From positions 62,001-126,000 of the forward strand of contig VWPU01005002.1 of the NCBI GenBank assembly GCA_013398955.1: a stretch of 64,000 nt of DNA. The letters are read 5' to 3'. A program made the translations under genes and the position numbers. The notes under the pieces were generated by a model. It was not told the origin of the DNA and did no database searches. It saw nothing but the letters and a program-made list of their open reading frames with translations. This stretch comes from Callaeas wilsoni (Eukaryota > Chordata > Aves > Passeriformes > Callaeidae). Shown here in pieces: positions 23,801 to 36,233 of this stretch (positions are counted from its first letter, which is position 1; every line of letters starts with the position of its first letter).

Positions 23801-26800
23801 TGGTTAACCACAAAGTCAGGAGGTACTAATCCAGAAAAGACTAAAGCTTTGGGCAGAATCTCTCCCTCTTTCCAAATGCTGGAGTATATATCCAAGAACA
23901 GTGAGCATTTTTAAGTTGAATCTACTTGATATAGCATGACAAATAAAACTAACCTACAGTCCAAAGCAAAAAAAATCAGTGCATGCTGATCTGAACACAG
24001 ACTTTCTGTTCTACTGGAAAACACCAGATTTGTTTTCATTATGATAGGAACAAAAGGAAAAGCTGAATTTTATTTGTAAGGAAAATAATTGGATAAAGTA
24101 ATATGTTCCACTTCAAATTGAGTATTTTTGTTCTGATTTTCATCTACTATTTCATCTACTATTATGTTCAAACCATAGGTTGTAAAAATAAGAAGTATTT
24201 TGAAATAAGAAACTACAGAATTTCATTATAGATAAGACTGAAAATGACATTTTCATCACTTTTCCTTAATTAGATTTTATTGAAAGTGAAGCTTCACACA
24301 AAATTTTACCATTTATAAATAGAAATGCTTTTTCCAATGAGAAACTTGTATTTGGGAAACCTCTCCAGTTTTTACTTCTACAACTGAGAAAATAATGTGC
24401 CCATGTTATCAGTCCGTAGAACAACTTTTAAACAGCCGAGAATTTCAACAGAACCAAATCAAACCAAAATCCACTTAGGTGAAAACCAGCTTGTTGGAGC
24501 TGACAGACTGTTAAAAGTGTAGATACTAGAGACAAGCCAGAAATTCAGTGCAAACTGTGTGTCCTGTACCCTGTATACACTGAACACCAGTAAGCAGATA
24601 ACACCAGAGAATGAAGAGCATTAAATGTCAAGGGCAGCAGACACAGAGAGAGGAAGGCAAAGTAGTCATCAAGAAGTGGAAGCACTGAAGAAACATTCAC
24701 ACAAATATGCTACAATGTGAACAAAAATGATGCTCTTACAGGCTATTGCCGCAATACATTATGGGAAGGAAAACATCGGAGTATGCACCAAGATTTTAAG
24801 TGTAATCAGTAAAAACCAGGCAAAATAGGAAGAAAAACAGTCAAGGTATTTTATATCTTGCAGACAAGTCTTTATTCAGAAATCAATTTGGAGAATTAAA
24901 ATTCTGCAGAGTTCCTAATTATGCTCGTTTTTGTATCAACCAGCAAAAAATGGGGAAAAATCACTTTCAGCAAGAGATTAAAAGAAGCAATGGCTCAAAA
25001 CACAAAGACCATGCACTTAGCCTCTATTCATGCATGAAAAATTAGTCCAAATACTGAGAAGTCAAAAAAATATGAGCCATGAAGCTGATTAATCTCAAAA
25101 TCAGAATATTTATTATGTGCTGAATTATGTGCCACCCAATATTAAAAATTACAGTCCAGTAAAATGAAGGAAATGGTTGTACTTCAGCCTCATAAAATGC
25201 TTCTGGAGAAGTCAGAGCTGAAAAACAGTATGTTGTTTAGTATTCTGATAAAGGAGATCACAGGTGAGGAAGCCAAAGAGAATGGACTGGGGGTTTTGCA
25301 GGAGCAGAGGGGGAAAAGGGGGTCACTCCAAAGGATTTGCTACAGGCAAATTTTTCTTTAGCAGCTGTGGGATAAACTCTGAAAACCTCACTGCTTTAGA
25401 GGATGGGTAGAAAACATGCTTCATGCCTACTGGGTAGTAGGATGCCTCTTTCCTTTAGGAGGCAAAAAATGCTAAGGTGAAAGACAAATTTTTCCCAAGC
25501 CAAGTTCCAACACAAGAAAATACAACTGGAGGCACTCAGCCCCAGAGACCTGGAGTGCTCAGGCAAAGAAACACTCTTACCTCAGGTTTTAATTTTTATT
25601 TGATTTATATCAGAAAGAATATTTAATAGCTCCCCTATTCACCTACGTGCTCTGTAATGCTCACACATACAGAGTATGAAGATTATGAGACAGACTAATG
25701 CCTCTCTCCACTGAAATTACTATAATAGCAAAGCCATTTTGCAAATGACAGTGTAAGTATCAGCTCAGATAATTCTGGAAAATTAATGCCTCAAATGAAA
25801 TGCCGCCTCAGAGCTGAGGGAATACATTTTATTCTTTAGTCTTTTTACTCTTACTTTATATATATTGTTTACTACTCTGGAGTATAATTTCTTCTTTTTC
25901 ACTCCCACTCTTCAGCATGAGGCCAGTGCAGTCATTTAGCAGGCTTTAAACCCAAAAAGGATCTCAGAATCAGCTGACATGGATGCTGAGTGCTACTAAA
26001 CAGAGAAAGGTGAACAGCTTGAAGGATGAGGTGGAGATCAGAGGCATGCACTCACTGTCCCTTAACCTGGAAAAGGGGATGGGAAAGGCACATACAACTC
26101 CAGGCAGCAATTCATTCTTCTCATGTGCCCTAAAATTGCTCTGCAGAGGTGCCACTCTCTCTCCACCCTGATAAATGGAGGCCAAATCATTAGCGTGGAC
26201 TAAGCACCTGATTTTTGAAGCCTTAGAATACATTAAAGAGATCCTGTGCTAAAGACTTTCTGACTCTGCAGGACATTGACAAAGAAGAAAAGCTTCACAG
26301 GACATTACCAGAAGAACAGTAAGGATAGAATAACAAGGTGACTGGAACAGTAATAGAAGTTTGCTGATTGTTTGCTTTCCAATTTGTTGATGTATTTCTA
26401 TTCTTGAAACCTAGAGAACTGCCTCATTCTATTTCTGCTACTAGTAACTTGGTAATTACTACTAATAATAAACATTTTTCTTAAACTGAGTTTGTATATG
26501 CCTCTCATTGTATCAGATTGTACAATTATCAAACGGAAAGGACAAATTCTTTCCTTGGCCAGATCCTTGGAGGTTCTTAGTCCACAGGGCACTGAACACA
26601 GTCTTTATCCATTATGTGGAAAACATCCGTAATACATTAAGCACACTCCAAGAATCCTCTAAGAGGGTTGAACATAAAACAAAATCAAGCAGAGGAAGAG
26701 TATGGCGCCTATATACCTCAGAAATGCTCTGAACTGCAGCACGTTTGGATCCATGTCATACACTGAAGATAAAGAAAATTCATTATTTCTCAAGATACTA

Positions 26801-27111
26801 TTTACTATACCCAGTTCCTCAATGACAATAATTTTAATTTATTATCTGTTTTCTGAGCCACTTGATCTTTTATGTGCTTCAAGGCTGTGGTATCTGCTTT
26901 TGACACTTTATGTCTGAGTTATCATAGGGTTTTAATTGTCCTCCTAATTGTGGTAATTCATGTCTTGTGTTGTCTTTCTACTGAATTCAGGCTCCAAGTC
27001 AATCTCATAAATGGATGAAATTAACTCTCTTACTGAATTCACTTGGCTGCAGGACATCAAAAAATACTTTGCAGAAACTCAAGTTCCCAATCTGCAAAAA
27101 CCCTCATGATA
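20834..27111. other. Long AT-rich non-coding stretch
   Basis: No gene and no recent transposon recognised. Small local items: a hairpin at 23021-23040 (9-bp stem from ACTGCCCTT) and a perfect 12-bp tandem duplication of TTTCATCTACTA at 24138-24161. Frames of 60-88 codons are scattered on both strands without coding character. Confidence 0.5.
24138..24161. repeat. 12-bp unit, two perfect tandem copies
   Basis: TTTCATCTACTA occurs twice back to back. A slippage-type duplication. Confidence 0.8.
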
Positions 27112-28106
27112 ATGGACCACTCAGTAGATAACAAATTTGCTGAATGGTGACACTCAAAGAGTTGTGTCAGGGGCTCGATGTCCAAGAGGAGACCAGTGAC
27201 AAGTGGTGTTCTTCAGGGGACAGTATTGGGATCAGCACTGTTTAACACCTTCGTCCGTAACATGGACAGTGGGTTCAACGTGACCTTAGCAAGTCTGCCA
27301 ACAATCCTAAGCTGTGTGGTGTGGGGAAGAGACGTCATCCAGAGGGACCTTGACAGCCTTTAAAAATGGGCCCATGTGAACCTCATGAAACTCAGCAAGG
27401 CCAAGTGCAAGGTCCTGCACCTGGGTAAGAACAATTCCAAGCACAAACCCAGGCTGGGCAGAGAATGGATTCAGAACAGCCCTGGGGAGAAGGACTTGGG
27501 GGTGTCAGTGGGTGAGAAGCAGGGTATGAGCCAGCCATGGGCACTTGCAGCCCAGAAGGCCAGTAGTGTCCTGGGCTGCATCCAAAGCCCCGTGGGCAGC
27601 AGGGCCAGGGAGGGGATTCTGACCCTCTGCTCCACTCTGGTGAGATCCACCCAGAGTGCTGCATCCAGCTCTGGCGTCCCCAGCATCAGAAGGACATGGA
27701 GCTGCTGGAGTGAGTCCAGTGGAGGGCCAAGAAGATGATCAGAAGACAGGCTGAGGGAGCTGGGGTTGTTCAGCCTACAGAAGAGAAGGCTCCAGTGAGA
27801 CCTTCCAGCAGCCTCCCAGCACCTAAAGGGGCTACAAGAGAGCCAGAGAGGGACTTTTCACAGGAACAGGTAGGGACAGGACAAGGGGGAATGGCTTTAA
27901 ACTGAAAGAGAGCAGGACAACATCAGACATTAGGAAGAAATTCTTCACTGTCAGGGTGGTGAGATACTGGAATAGGTTGCCCAGAGAAGTTGTGGATGCC
28001 CCATTCCTGAAAGTGTTCAAGGCCAGGTTGGATGTGACCATGAGCAATCTGGTCTAGTGGAAGGTACCCATGGCAGGGGGTTGGAACCAATCTATGATTC
28101 TATGAG
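27112..28106 (+). mobile_element. CR1 LINE, about 1.0 kb 3' portion with decayed RT
   Basis: A 5'-truncated CR1 covers the end of the reverse transcriptase coding region, the downstream coding tail and the 3' end (CTATGATTCTATGA at about 28092-28105). Around 27205-27245 one frame reads GVLQGTVLGSALFN, the conserved segment ahead of the catalytic box. A one-base loss then shifts the frame. The catalytic box itself (27288-27311) reads S-K-S-A-N-N-P-K, so FADD has become SANN. A second frame, 27376-27738, keeps the segment after the palm (NLMKLSKAKCKVLHLG). Just before the terminal repeat the usual 3' end is shortened by a deletion. It cannot make active enzyme. The GC-rich character compared with the flanks is that of CR1. 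Confidence 0.93.
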
Positions 28107-28639
28107 TTGAAGATTTGAGGATTCCATTCAGGCCTTGTCAATTATTAGTGCGAAGTTAAAGCCAGGAAAGAGGTTTTGCTGGTTTTGGAAACCATAAGTC
28201 TATCAGATCCTTCTGACTAAACTGTTTGATAGGAAACATACATTATAGTCAAAAGGAGTTATAAGGACAAAATTAAAAGCAAATGAAGAAAAGACAGAAG
28301 ATAGTCACAAGCTATTTTGCTGCTAAAACTACTGGTAAGCAGGTACTACTGCATCTTACTACTCAGAAAATAATTTTCAGTTTTTTCCTCTCTCCTTCCC
28401 TTTATTACAGTTTTCCTTGCATGCAATTACACTATTGCTTTAGTTAGGATCAAAAGTGAATCTTCTCTCTCCACTTGGGTTCAGAGAGGTCTCAGAGCAA
28501 GTGAATTAGTTTCCAAGTAGGGTTACTCACTGGTCAATAGTAATGAAGCCTTGTACATTTAACACTTTCTTGATAACCCAAGCATAACAGAGGTCATGCT
28601 TTGTTAGATAACGGGATGTGCAGGACTGAAAATACTGGG
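28107..28639. other. AT-rich spacer between two CR1 elements
   Basis: Nothing recognisable; no open frame above 60 codons. Confidence 0.5.
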
Positions 28640-29345
28640 AGACATTAAATGCAAGATGTTCTTGACAAACTGGAGAAACGGTCTGGAAAAATGCAATTCA
28701 CTAAGTGTAAATTCCAGCTCTAGATGACCGTACACAAATACAACATGGGAAACAACTAACTACAGCAGCAGCCATGCCGGAAAAGGTCTGGAGGAGGAAA
28801 ACAGAAAATGACTCAGCACTGATCTACTGCTGTGGAAATTAATGCCCTTTATGCTAGGAGCTTATACTACTTACACAAACAGGAGTTTAATCTCTAAGTG
28901 GTACAAAATAATCCTCTTTCCTACTTTCTTCCCCAGCCCTGGAGTCTCAGCAGATCTGATGTGTCAGGTGTTGGGTATCCTTTCAAGAAGGATGTAGACA
29001 ATCAAAAGAGAACACAAAGGAGAATGCTGAATAAGGTGAAAGAGATTTGATCTCTGAAAAAAAAAAAGAAATTTGGAATTGTTTTATCTGGGGAAGAATG
29101 CTTGCAAGGCACAAAAGAGAATATGTTCTTTGTGAATCAGAAGAAATACAAAAAGTTTAGATTGTAGCAAAGGGCTTTGAGAAGTTTTTTTATATTGGTT
29201 AAACCAGTAGAATAAAGTTTTCTGGAAGCTGTGAAAACTTGATCAGCATGGTTTTAAGCACTGTTAGATTGAAACCGTCAGAAATGTCACAGGTAGAGGG
29301 ATCTTGGCTTGAAGCAAGAGCCCCCAGTCCAGATGGCAGACACAC
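28640..29345 (+). mobile_element. Old, highly diverged CR1 LINE fragment
   Basis: Several blocks in the right order match the 3' half of an older CR1 group: 'GGAAAAATGCAATTCACTAA' (about 28687); 'ACAACATGGGAAACAACTAA' with 'AGCAGCAGCCATGCCGGAAA' (about 28741-28783); 'AAGAAGGATGTAGACAATC' (about 28985); and the 3' tail 'GAAATGTCACAGGTAGAGG' with 'CAGTCCAGATGGCAG' (about 29281-29338). No frame is open. The alignment is by eye and patchy. The level of decay suggests a much older insertion than the CR1 at 27112. Confidence 0.62.
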
Positions 29346-32300
29346 CTCAATCAAATAGCCTGCAATCTGCCTGTTACACTTTGTATTTTTGCTCTGCAGA
29401 TGACAAAAATATATACTAGGATTTAATACTTTGCAACTTGCACAAGAAGATAAACATAGGCTTGGTTGGTCCAAAACTTGCACAAGGCATCGCACCTACT
29501 GTGTATGCAGTGGCAGTGTTAGGTGGGACAGAGACCCCATACAGCGTGTGACCATCAGACCATCAGACAGCCCTGATTTGACTACTGCTCACACACACCA
29601 CTGCATTAGCACACTGCACATGGGGTGCTAATGAGGGGCAGCAAACTCCTGCCGACCTCTGTCCTTCATTCCATGATCCTCCAGTGTCCCTCCATTGGAC
29701 TTTCATATTGTTTTTGAGGGATGGTCAATTAGATCATTGCTCTTTTCCTCCTTCTCATTGTTTTACCTGAACCCTCTCTCTACTTCATTTTTCTTTTGTT
29801 TTTCTGTCCCATGCATCTCCTCCATTTCTTCTACTTGTAGCAATTCTTCAGAGCCATGTCTCCTTTTTTTTTCCATATGGTTTGCATCCATTTAGAATGT
29901 GAAAATGTACTATTAGCTTCTGGTCAGCTCTTGCAACTGGGGTTTCTGTCCCTAAGGCCTTGTCAGAGACCATCCCTTTAAGTGCCAAACTTGGAAAGGG
30001 TTCAAAATCAACATGGAGATGCCAACGACTCAGACTGTCTCACTCACCAAAACAATCCTGCACCACGTCAGCCAGCCCACTTAGTTTTCTGTTGTCAGAT
30101 TGTTGTAGGTTATGAGCAAACATCTCCAACAGAAGTGATGGGGATAACCCAAAAGCATATCAAACCTGCTATAACTAAATACTGTTGGTAGAGGTGAGAC
30201 TGGGTTCTTTGACTCCTAGTGGCTTATGAAAAACAATCCTTAAATATTATTTTATTTGAAAGACACCAGTTAATTCTGTATAATGTACACTATTAGCAAT
30301 TGATACACTTGCTTTGTTTAGGGAAATCTGAAGAATAAAACAGATTGCTGTTTCCATCAAAACACTTCAAGCTGGATTTAATAGTGCTGAAATGCTAATT
30401 GTGAATTGTATTTCACATCATACACTGCAGACTAATTTAAAAAGAAGAAAACATATTATGGTAAATACCACAATGCATTCACTATGAGTCATCTAAGCAC
30501 GAGATGAACTGGAACAATACCAGCAGCACAACATAAAGCAGTTGAATTTAAGCTAGAGGGAGTACAATACCTTTTGATCAGGCCTAGTATATGCTGAGAA
30601 TATGTACAGCTGCACATACACCATTAGGTTTCTGGCAAAGAAAACAATGTGAACATTTTTTGTCTCTCCCTCTTCTTTCCCCAGTGCAACCCTTCCAAAT
30701 ATATTTGCATTAAGTCACTAAGAAGTGAAATAAGTAGTCTTGCTTGTATGAAGAACAGGCAGCTTCAGCATCAGTTCCCCACGCTCCACTGTGATGCTGA
30801 CCATGCTCATATTACACAGATGCTTGCTTTTAGCATCTTAATGAGAACTTTCAAGAATTCAATTACTATTAAATTAGCTTCACTGAATGTTATCAGAATG
30901 CTTCTGAGGGTTTTGTATTATCCTATCAGCACAGGAAGGAAGGAAAACTACACTGTCAATCCAATTATTTTTTTGTGTACTTTTTACAAGGAGGGGAAGG
31001 GTCAAGCATATGATTTGTCTTTCTCAGGGGAAAAAGAAGAAGAAGTCTTTGGGAATTCAGTAGCAGTTCCTTGGAACTTGAAGAAAGCCACTTTTGTCAA
31101 AGCCTCTCAATCCTCTCAGTAACCACCAGCTTTTAGTGGTCACTGTAGCATTTCCAGAGACACTGGCTCCCTCTGAAACAGCAATCAAGTAGTCAGGATC
31201 CTCATTATCCACAACACAGTGCTGGAATTCAAAAGATATTAGTTTATTCTCTGCCTCACATAACTGCAGATCTTCTCTGAGGTGAAAGAAGCACTGAAAA
31301 AGCCCAAATGTCTTCCTCCAGCTGGGTTCTGAAGCCCACTTAAAAGCTCTGTGGCTGTGATTGTGTGACATTGAGATACCTGGGTGTGGAGGTGTGATTG
31401 CTACCAGGGATACCTCTGCTTTCAGAAGAAAGGTCAGAACACTGGTCCCCAGCCCTTCCATCCAACAGGTATTTATTTATGTTTTCCCCAGTACCTTGAA
31501 GCATTGTCCAAAGCAATATTACAGAGGGTAGTGTACTTCAGTTACGGTTCCATAGTAGCATTATGTGAATGTTAGATATTTGTAAATAGGCATTACATGG
31601 ACATATCACATTTCTCTCAACTTTCCCCCTTTACATCCTTGGATACTCCTATTTTTCTCTAACATATGCACTAGAAAGCTCTTTGGTACTTTACTCTTTT
31701 GATTTCCATTCTAGTAGTTCCACGACTTTTTTCTGAGAATCAAGTATTAACAGGCTTCCATTGGTTCAAAATTGTACTCTGTTTCTGAGATGTGTAACAA
31801 CCCTGTTAAGAACTGAGCGAGAAACTAGAGTAGGGATTTGATATATAAATCCTCAGATGTCCCACTGTGCCCATCATTCATCAATAGCTCAGTCAACTCC
31901 CCTACTATTAGAAATAGAGGATGCCAGCAGGGATCAAAGCACAAGGGACTCTGAGTGCATATTAACTGAATTAAATTGTCAATGTATTAAACTTCCATGA
32001 ATTCATCGGTTGATTTTAACTTGTTTAGAAACAAAACTTCTACTGGGTGATATAAAAAATACCCACATACAAATACATGTCTACAAAAAGAGGGAATCAA
32101 TACTCTCAATACATTGCAAATTTAAGAGAATCAAACACAATTAAAACCTGCTTAGCTTAGCTGCAATGTAGAAGAATATAATTATTTCTCTCAGTGCTTA
32201 GATTACCTTCTCTGTTAAAGCCTTTTCTTCTGGAAAACTTTAGCTGTTCAGAGAGCATAAAGAACAGTAAATAAATATGTGGCAATAGTAATTTCGTTAT

Positions 32301-35300
32301 TCATATTACTGGAAAAATGGTTGTATTTATCTCTTCAGCATACACAGTGCCATAAGATTGCCTTTTCTAATTTATTGAACTAAGCCAGGAAACGATTACC
32401 ATCCAAAAATGCCAAATCCCCAGGTACACATTCGCCCAGCTAACTCACGTGGTGACTGCAATGTGGAACATCCCTGTGCCATGCAGCCACAGGGGACCTC
32501 AGTGACACTGTAAGGTGGCAAAACACAGCACTGTGCTCATGAAACAGAAGCACGGCATGTTCCATGCAGGAGGCAGCATCCAGAGCATGCAACATTCTTC
32601 CAGCATCAGTCACTTTTGAGCCAGGCAGGTACCACCCTTGGGGAGAGGGCAGCAGATGTGCTCCCATCTCCCATCCTTCTGAGCCGCGGCAGGACGTATC
32701 CTGATCATTTGCACTCCAAGGCAGATACTTCCGTGAGCCACCAGCTGTCACAGCACCAGGAGCTTCTGCTGGTGGAGGGCAACACACAGCAAAGGGGTGT
32801 CAGGCCCAGGCAGCTCCCAGAGGAGGGCAGGGTTTTCCATCCAATGCTGTACGGACACGAGGAAGCACCACATAGGTGGGAGGGAGTGAACAGGCGTCCA
32901 GCCTGGCTCGCCTGGTCCTCACACCTCCCTGACAGCAGAGCTTCTCCCTCTGCTGCATCCATGGCCTCGCTGCCCACCTGCCTCCTCGACAAGCACAAAG
33001 CTTGAAGAGCCAAGTGATTCTGATCGTATTTTTTTATTTCAAATGAACCAAGGGGTATTGACTAGCATGGACCATGCAAGGCATGCATCAGCTGCCTTTG
33101 CAAAGCCAGAAGAGTAACCTCAGCTGAACACTGCAGTCTCCTCACTGCCAGTAAATTGGAGAATTAGATCAGACACCATGTTTTTAAAGCTGTGCAAAAC
33201 TAGGACAGTTTCCCAGCTATTTTCCTTCATCCTTCTTGTACATTGATTTTTATATGAGGTTTTAGACTAAACTTTGAAGGCTTTTTCAAAGTCAGACCTA
33301 TGGCTTTTTCTTGTGTTTATTTTTACCCAGCTGAGCTTCCACTGAATTCAATTTTAACCCAGTAAACTTGATCAAGAAGAGCTTTGGGGGGACCTTGGCA
33401 TGTCTGAGAACAGGGGCTTCCAGCTTTCCCTCCTCTTCTGCTGCTCCAGGATAACTGGCAGCAGCACCACAAGCTACTTTACCTCTTGTCACCTCACAGC
33501 AATAATCAATACAAACTAAAAAAGGCAAACAGTGCAGCTATTATTTGAGAAAGAAACTGCAAAGACACCCATGGTCTATGGTCTGTGGAGATGACTCATT
33601 CCACAGCACAATCTAATTCCAAAACAATTACCGCAAAATCAAAATCCTCACACAAAGGAGAGACAAAACACAAAGTCTGGACCTCTGCTGAGCACATGAC
33701 TCTATAAAGCTGACATGACTGCAGAGATTGCACTGCCTTTTAACCATAAAGCACAAATGTCCATTTTCTTTAAACTCTTCCATGGAGAATTAAATGGTAA
33801 AGAAAACAGACTACAGGGCAGTATGGTTCAAATGTGAGTGCTTGCACACTAAATTTGCTACTGCAGTTTAATTCAGAAAGAGAATTAGCATTCTTTTCCT
33901 CCACTGTAATTTAAAATAAATTACCCACTGACCAAAACCAATAGATTATCATATTAATTGGTAACTTTTATGTTCATTATATTGTAAGAGAAAACCACAA
34001 TTTCTCTAAATATGTTCATTACTCAGATAATTATCCAAAACAATTATGCAATACAATTACCCAGACAATTACTTAGGAGGGAAATTATCTCCAGATGCAT
34101 CACAAGCTATGCTATGAAGTGCTCAGTATTTATCATTTTAGTTGTATTGGCTATGATTGATCAAATGAGTCATACATCGTTCTGTCAATTCTCCATTGGG
34201 AGCAAATACTTCTAGAGCAAATATCCACTAATTCTAACTTCAGGTGGTGTAAATATCACACATGTGAGCTCACACTTCACATTCATACTCTGTGGCAGAA
34301 AAAGTCTGAACTAACCGAAATCTAATCCAGGCAAAATGCCACTTGACTATGTATTGCACTGTCTGTACTTGCCCTTAAAGCAGTATTTTCTACCTGTTAA
34401 AAGCAAACTAGGCCAATTTCTGTGAAAAAAACAGATGAACAGTCAGATTCCTTCTCCTGATCTGAAACTAGTCACTAACTTGGTAGCAGGATTATTTTAA
34501 AAATCACAGTTTTCCATGTCAATGCAGAAAATTAAGTGGTAACTATTGTGATCTCATACAGTATTGCAAATTCTCAATCATGCAAAAAAACTTGGGCTTT
34601 TATTTTAGATCTGAATTTATGGGCTTTTTGTTTTGAACTCAAGATAGATTATCTTTTAATTATTAGCTTTTCTTGAGATTTGGAATGAACCTAAGAATTC
34701 AAAGCACAACCACAGACAAAGCAGGCAAATTTTGCCTGTGTTTGTGGGCAAAAAGAATGGAAATGACAAAGCAGGCTTCAGCATCTATTAACTCTGAGCA
34801 AAGAATTTAAGAGATTAGCTGTTTTATAAAGTTTCAGGACATACTATGAAAGTCCTAAGAAAGCATAGCACTGAATCAACAAATTCTTGAGCAAGTTCAC
34901 CACCAATTCATTAGTATTTATTCATCATTGCATTTCTAACATTTTTTGAAAGTTTCAAGGGTCATAATGCCAAGGCTCACTGAGGTCCAGTATGGTCCTT
35001 GAATCACCTTAAGAGGCAAGGTTTAAAAAGCCCACAAAGTACACCTTATTCTACTGTTTTAAAACATCGCATATTAAGATGTTCCAGTTCGATCATTACA
35101 AAGGCTTGAAATGGCTTACCCTGACAGCACATTCTTCAAAATATTCTTAGGCCTTATTTTCAGATGTTTTTCTCCTAGTTGGACAGATTTGACAGTACAG
35201 ATAGGCAACTAAGCCCTAGGGCTAGGCATGAGTTTCACTTCTTAACAATATTTTATCTACAAAGAGCAGCATACGAAAAGACAAGTTGCTCTGTGCTCTG

Positions 35301-35936
35301 CAGCTTCTATTGACTTTAAAACGCAAACTCATACTTCCTCCTCTGCTTTCATAGAAGAATTTAATTGGTGCCAAAGTGAAAGATCCCAGCATGACCTGTC
35401 TCCACTCTAAGCCACTCCAGCTGTGATTGTGAGCAAATTTGTACATTCAGACACTGCTGCCAGAGAGACCTTCCTAATAAGCTGAGGTTTTGCACTGATG
35501 GAGGAAAAAAAGAAGTGCTTGGTTGGAAACAGGGAAAGCTGAGACTTGGCTTACCCCACCCTTAGAGTTAAAAAAAGCTTTAAAGGCCTCAATCAGGACC
35601 AAATGAAAACAGAATAAGGACTTGACTATTTACTCCACACAGAAGAGTTAGTACAGGTAAGAGTACTAACAACTTGTGTAGGGTGTTAACCCAGAGTTTA
35701 TTAGCCTACATTTTATAGGCATTAGGATTACAGTTCCTCACACATTTTTTCTACTTTTCTGACCAGAAACTCACTAGGAATGAGACTCCTCTGCAGTCAC
35801 TAGGTTTTTGACTGCACTGTGAGCAAGTCTGAGTTAGCTTTAAACTACCTGCTGCTGCTTATAACGAAAAGTGAGTCACTCAGCCTCAGCATAATATGTT
35901 CGCTACCCACCAGTGCAAGGTGGGCATGCTTTATCA
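29346..35936. other. Long non-coding stretch with one GC-richer block
   Basis: No transposon recognised. The longest frame (157 codons, 30649-31122) and the opposite-strand frame 31057-31461 (134 codons) show no domain and overlap each other. The block at about 32440-33005 is GC-richer and open in both directions over 102-129 codons; it lacks a CpG-island profile and any recognisable protein. An imperfect inverted repeat centred near 34730 (CAGGCAAA / TTTGCCTG) could form a hairpin. Confidence 0.45.
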
Positions 35937-36233
35937 GAGAATCATAGAATGATTTGGGTTGAAAAACACCTTAAACATCACCTAGTTCCAATCTCCCTGC
36001 CATGGACAGGGACACCTTCCACTAGACCAGGTTTCTCAGAACCCCATCCAGCCTGGCCTTGAACACTGCCAGGGATGGGGCACTTCAATGGGCAACTTGC
36101 TCCTGTGCCTCAGCACACTCACAGTAAAGAAATTGTTCCTAACATCTAATCTAAACCTTCTTTCAGTGTGAAACCATTGGCCCTTGTCCCTGGAGCCTTC
36201 TCTTCTCTGGATGGATCAACCCCAACTCTCCCA
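35937..36233 (-). mobile_element. CR1 LINE, 3' fragment (minus strand)
   Basis: It begins AGAGAATCATAGAATGATTT and continues through the minus-strand CR1 3' blocks: 'CCTGCCATGGACAGGGACAC', 'CCACTAGACCAGG', 'CATCCAGCCTGGCCTTGAAC' and 'CTCACAGTAAAGAAATTG'. It ends near 'CCAACTCTCCCAGG'. Compared with the usual order, a segment between 'CCCTTGTCCC' and 'TGGAGCCTTCTCTT' is missing, an internal deletion. No coding frame remains. Confidence 0.93.

Noticed and set aside
30649..31461. Two overlapping frames of 157 (plus) and 134 (minus) codons as possible genes
   Set aside because: No domain, signal peptide, splice context or homology that I can recognise. They overlap on opposite strands, and in 64 kb such lengths are expected by chance.
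32440..33005. GC-rich block with long frames on both strands as a possible exon or CpG island
   Set aside because: CpG density is ordinary and the bidirectional openness is explained by GC content; no recognisable protein.
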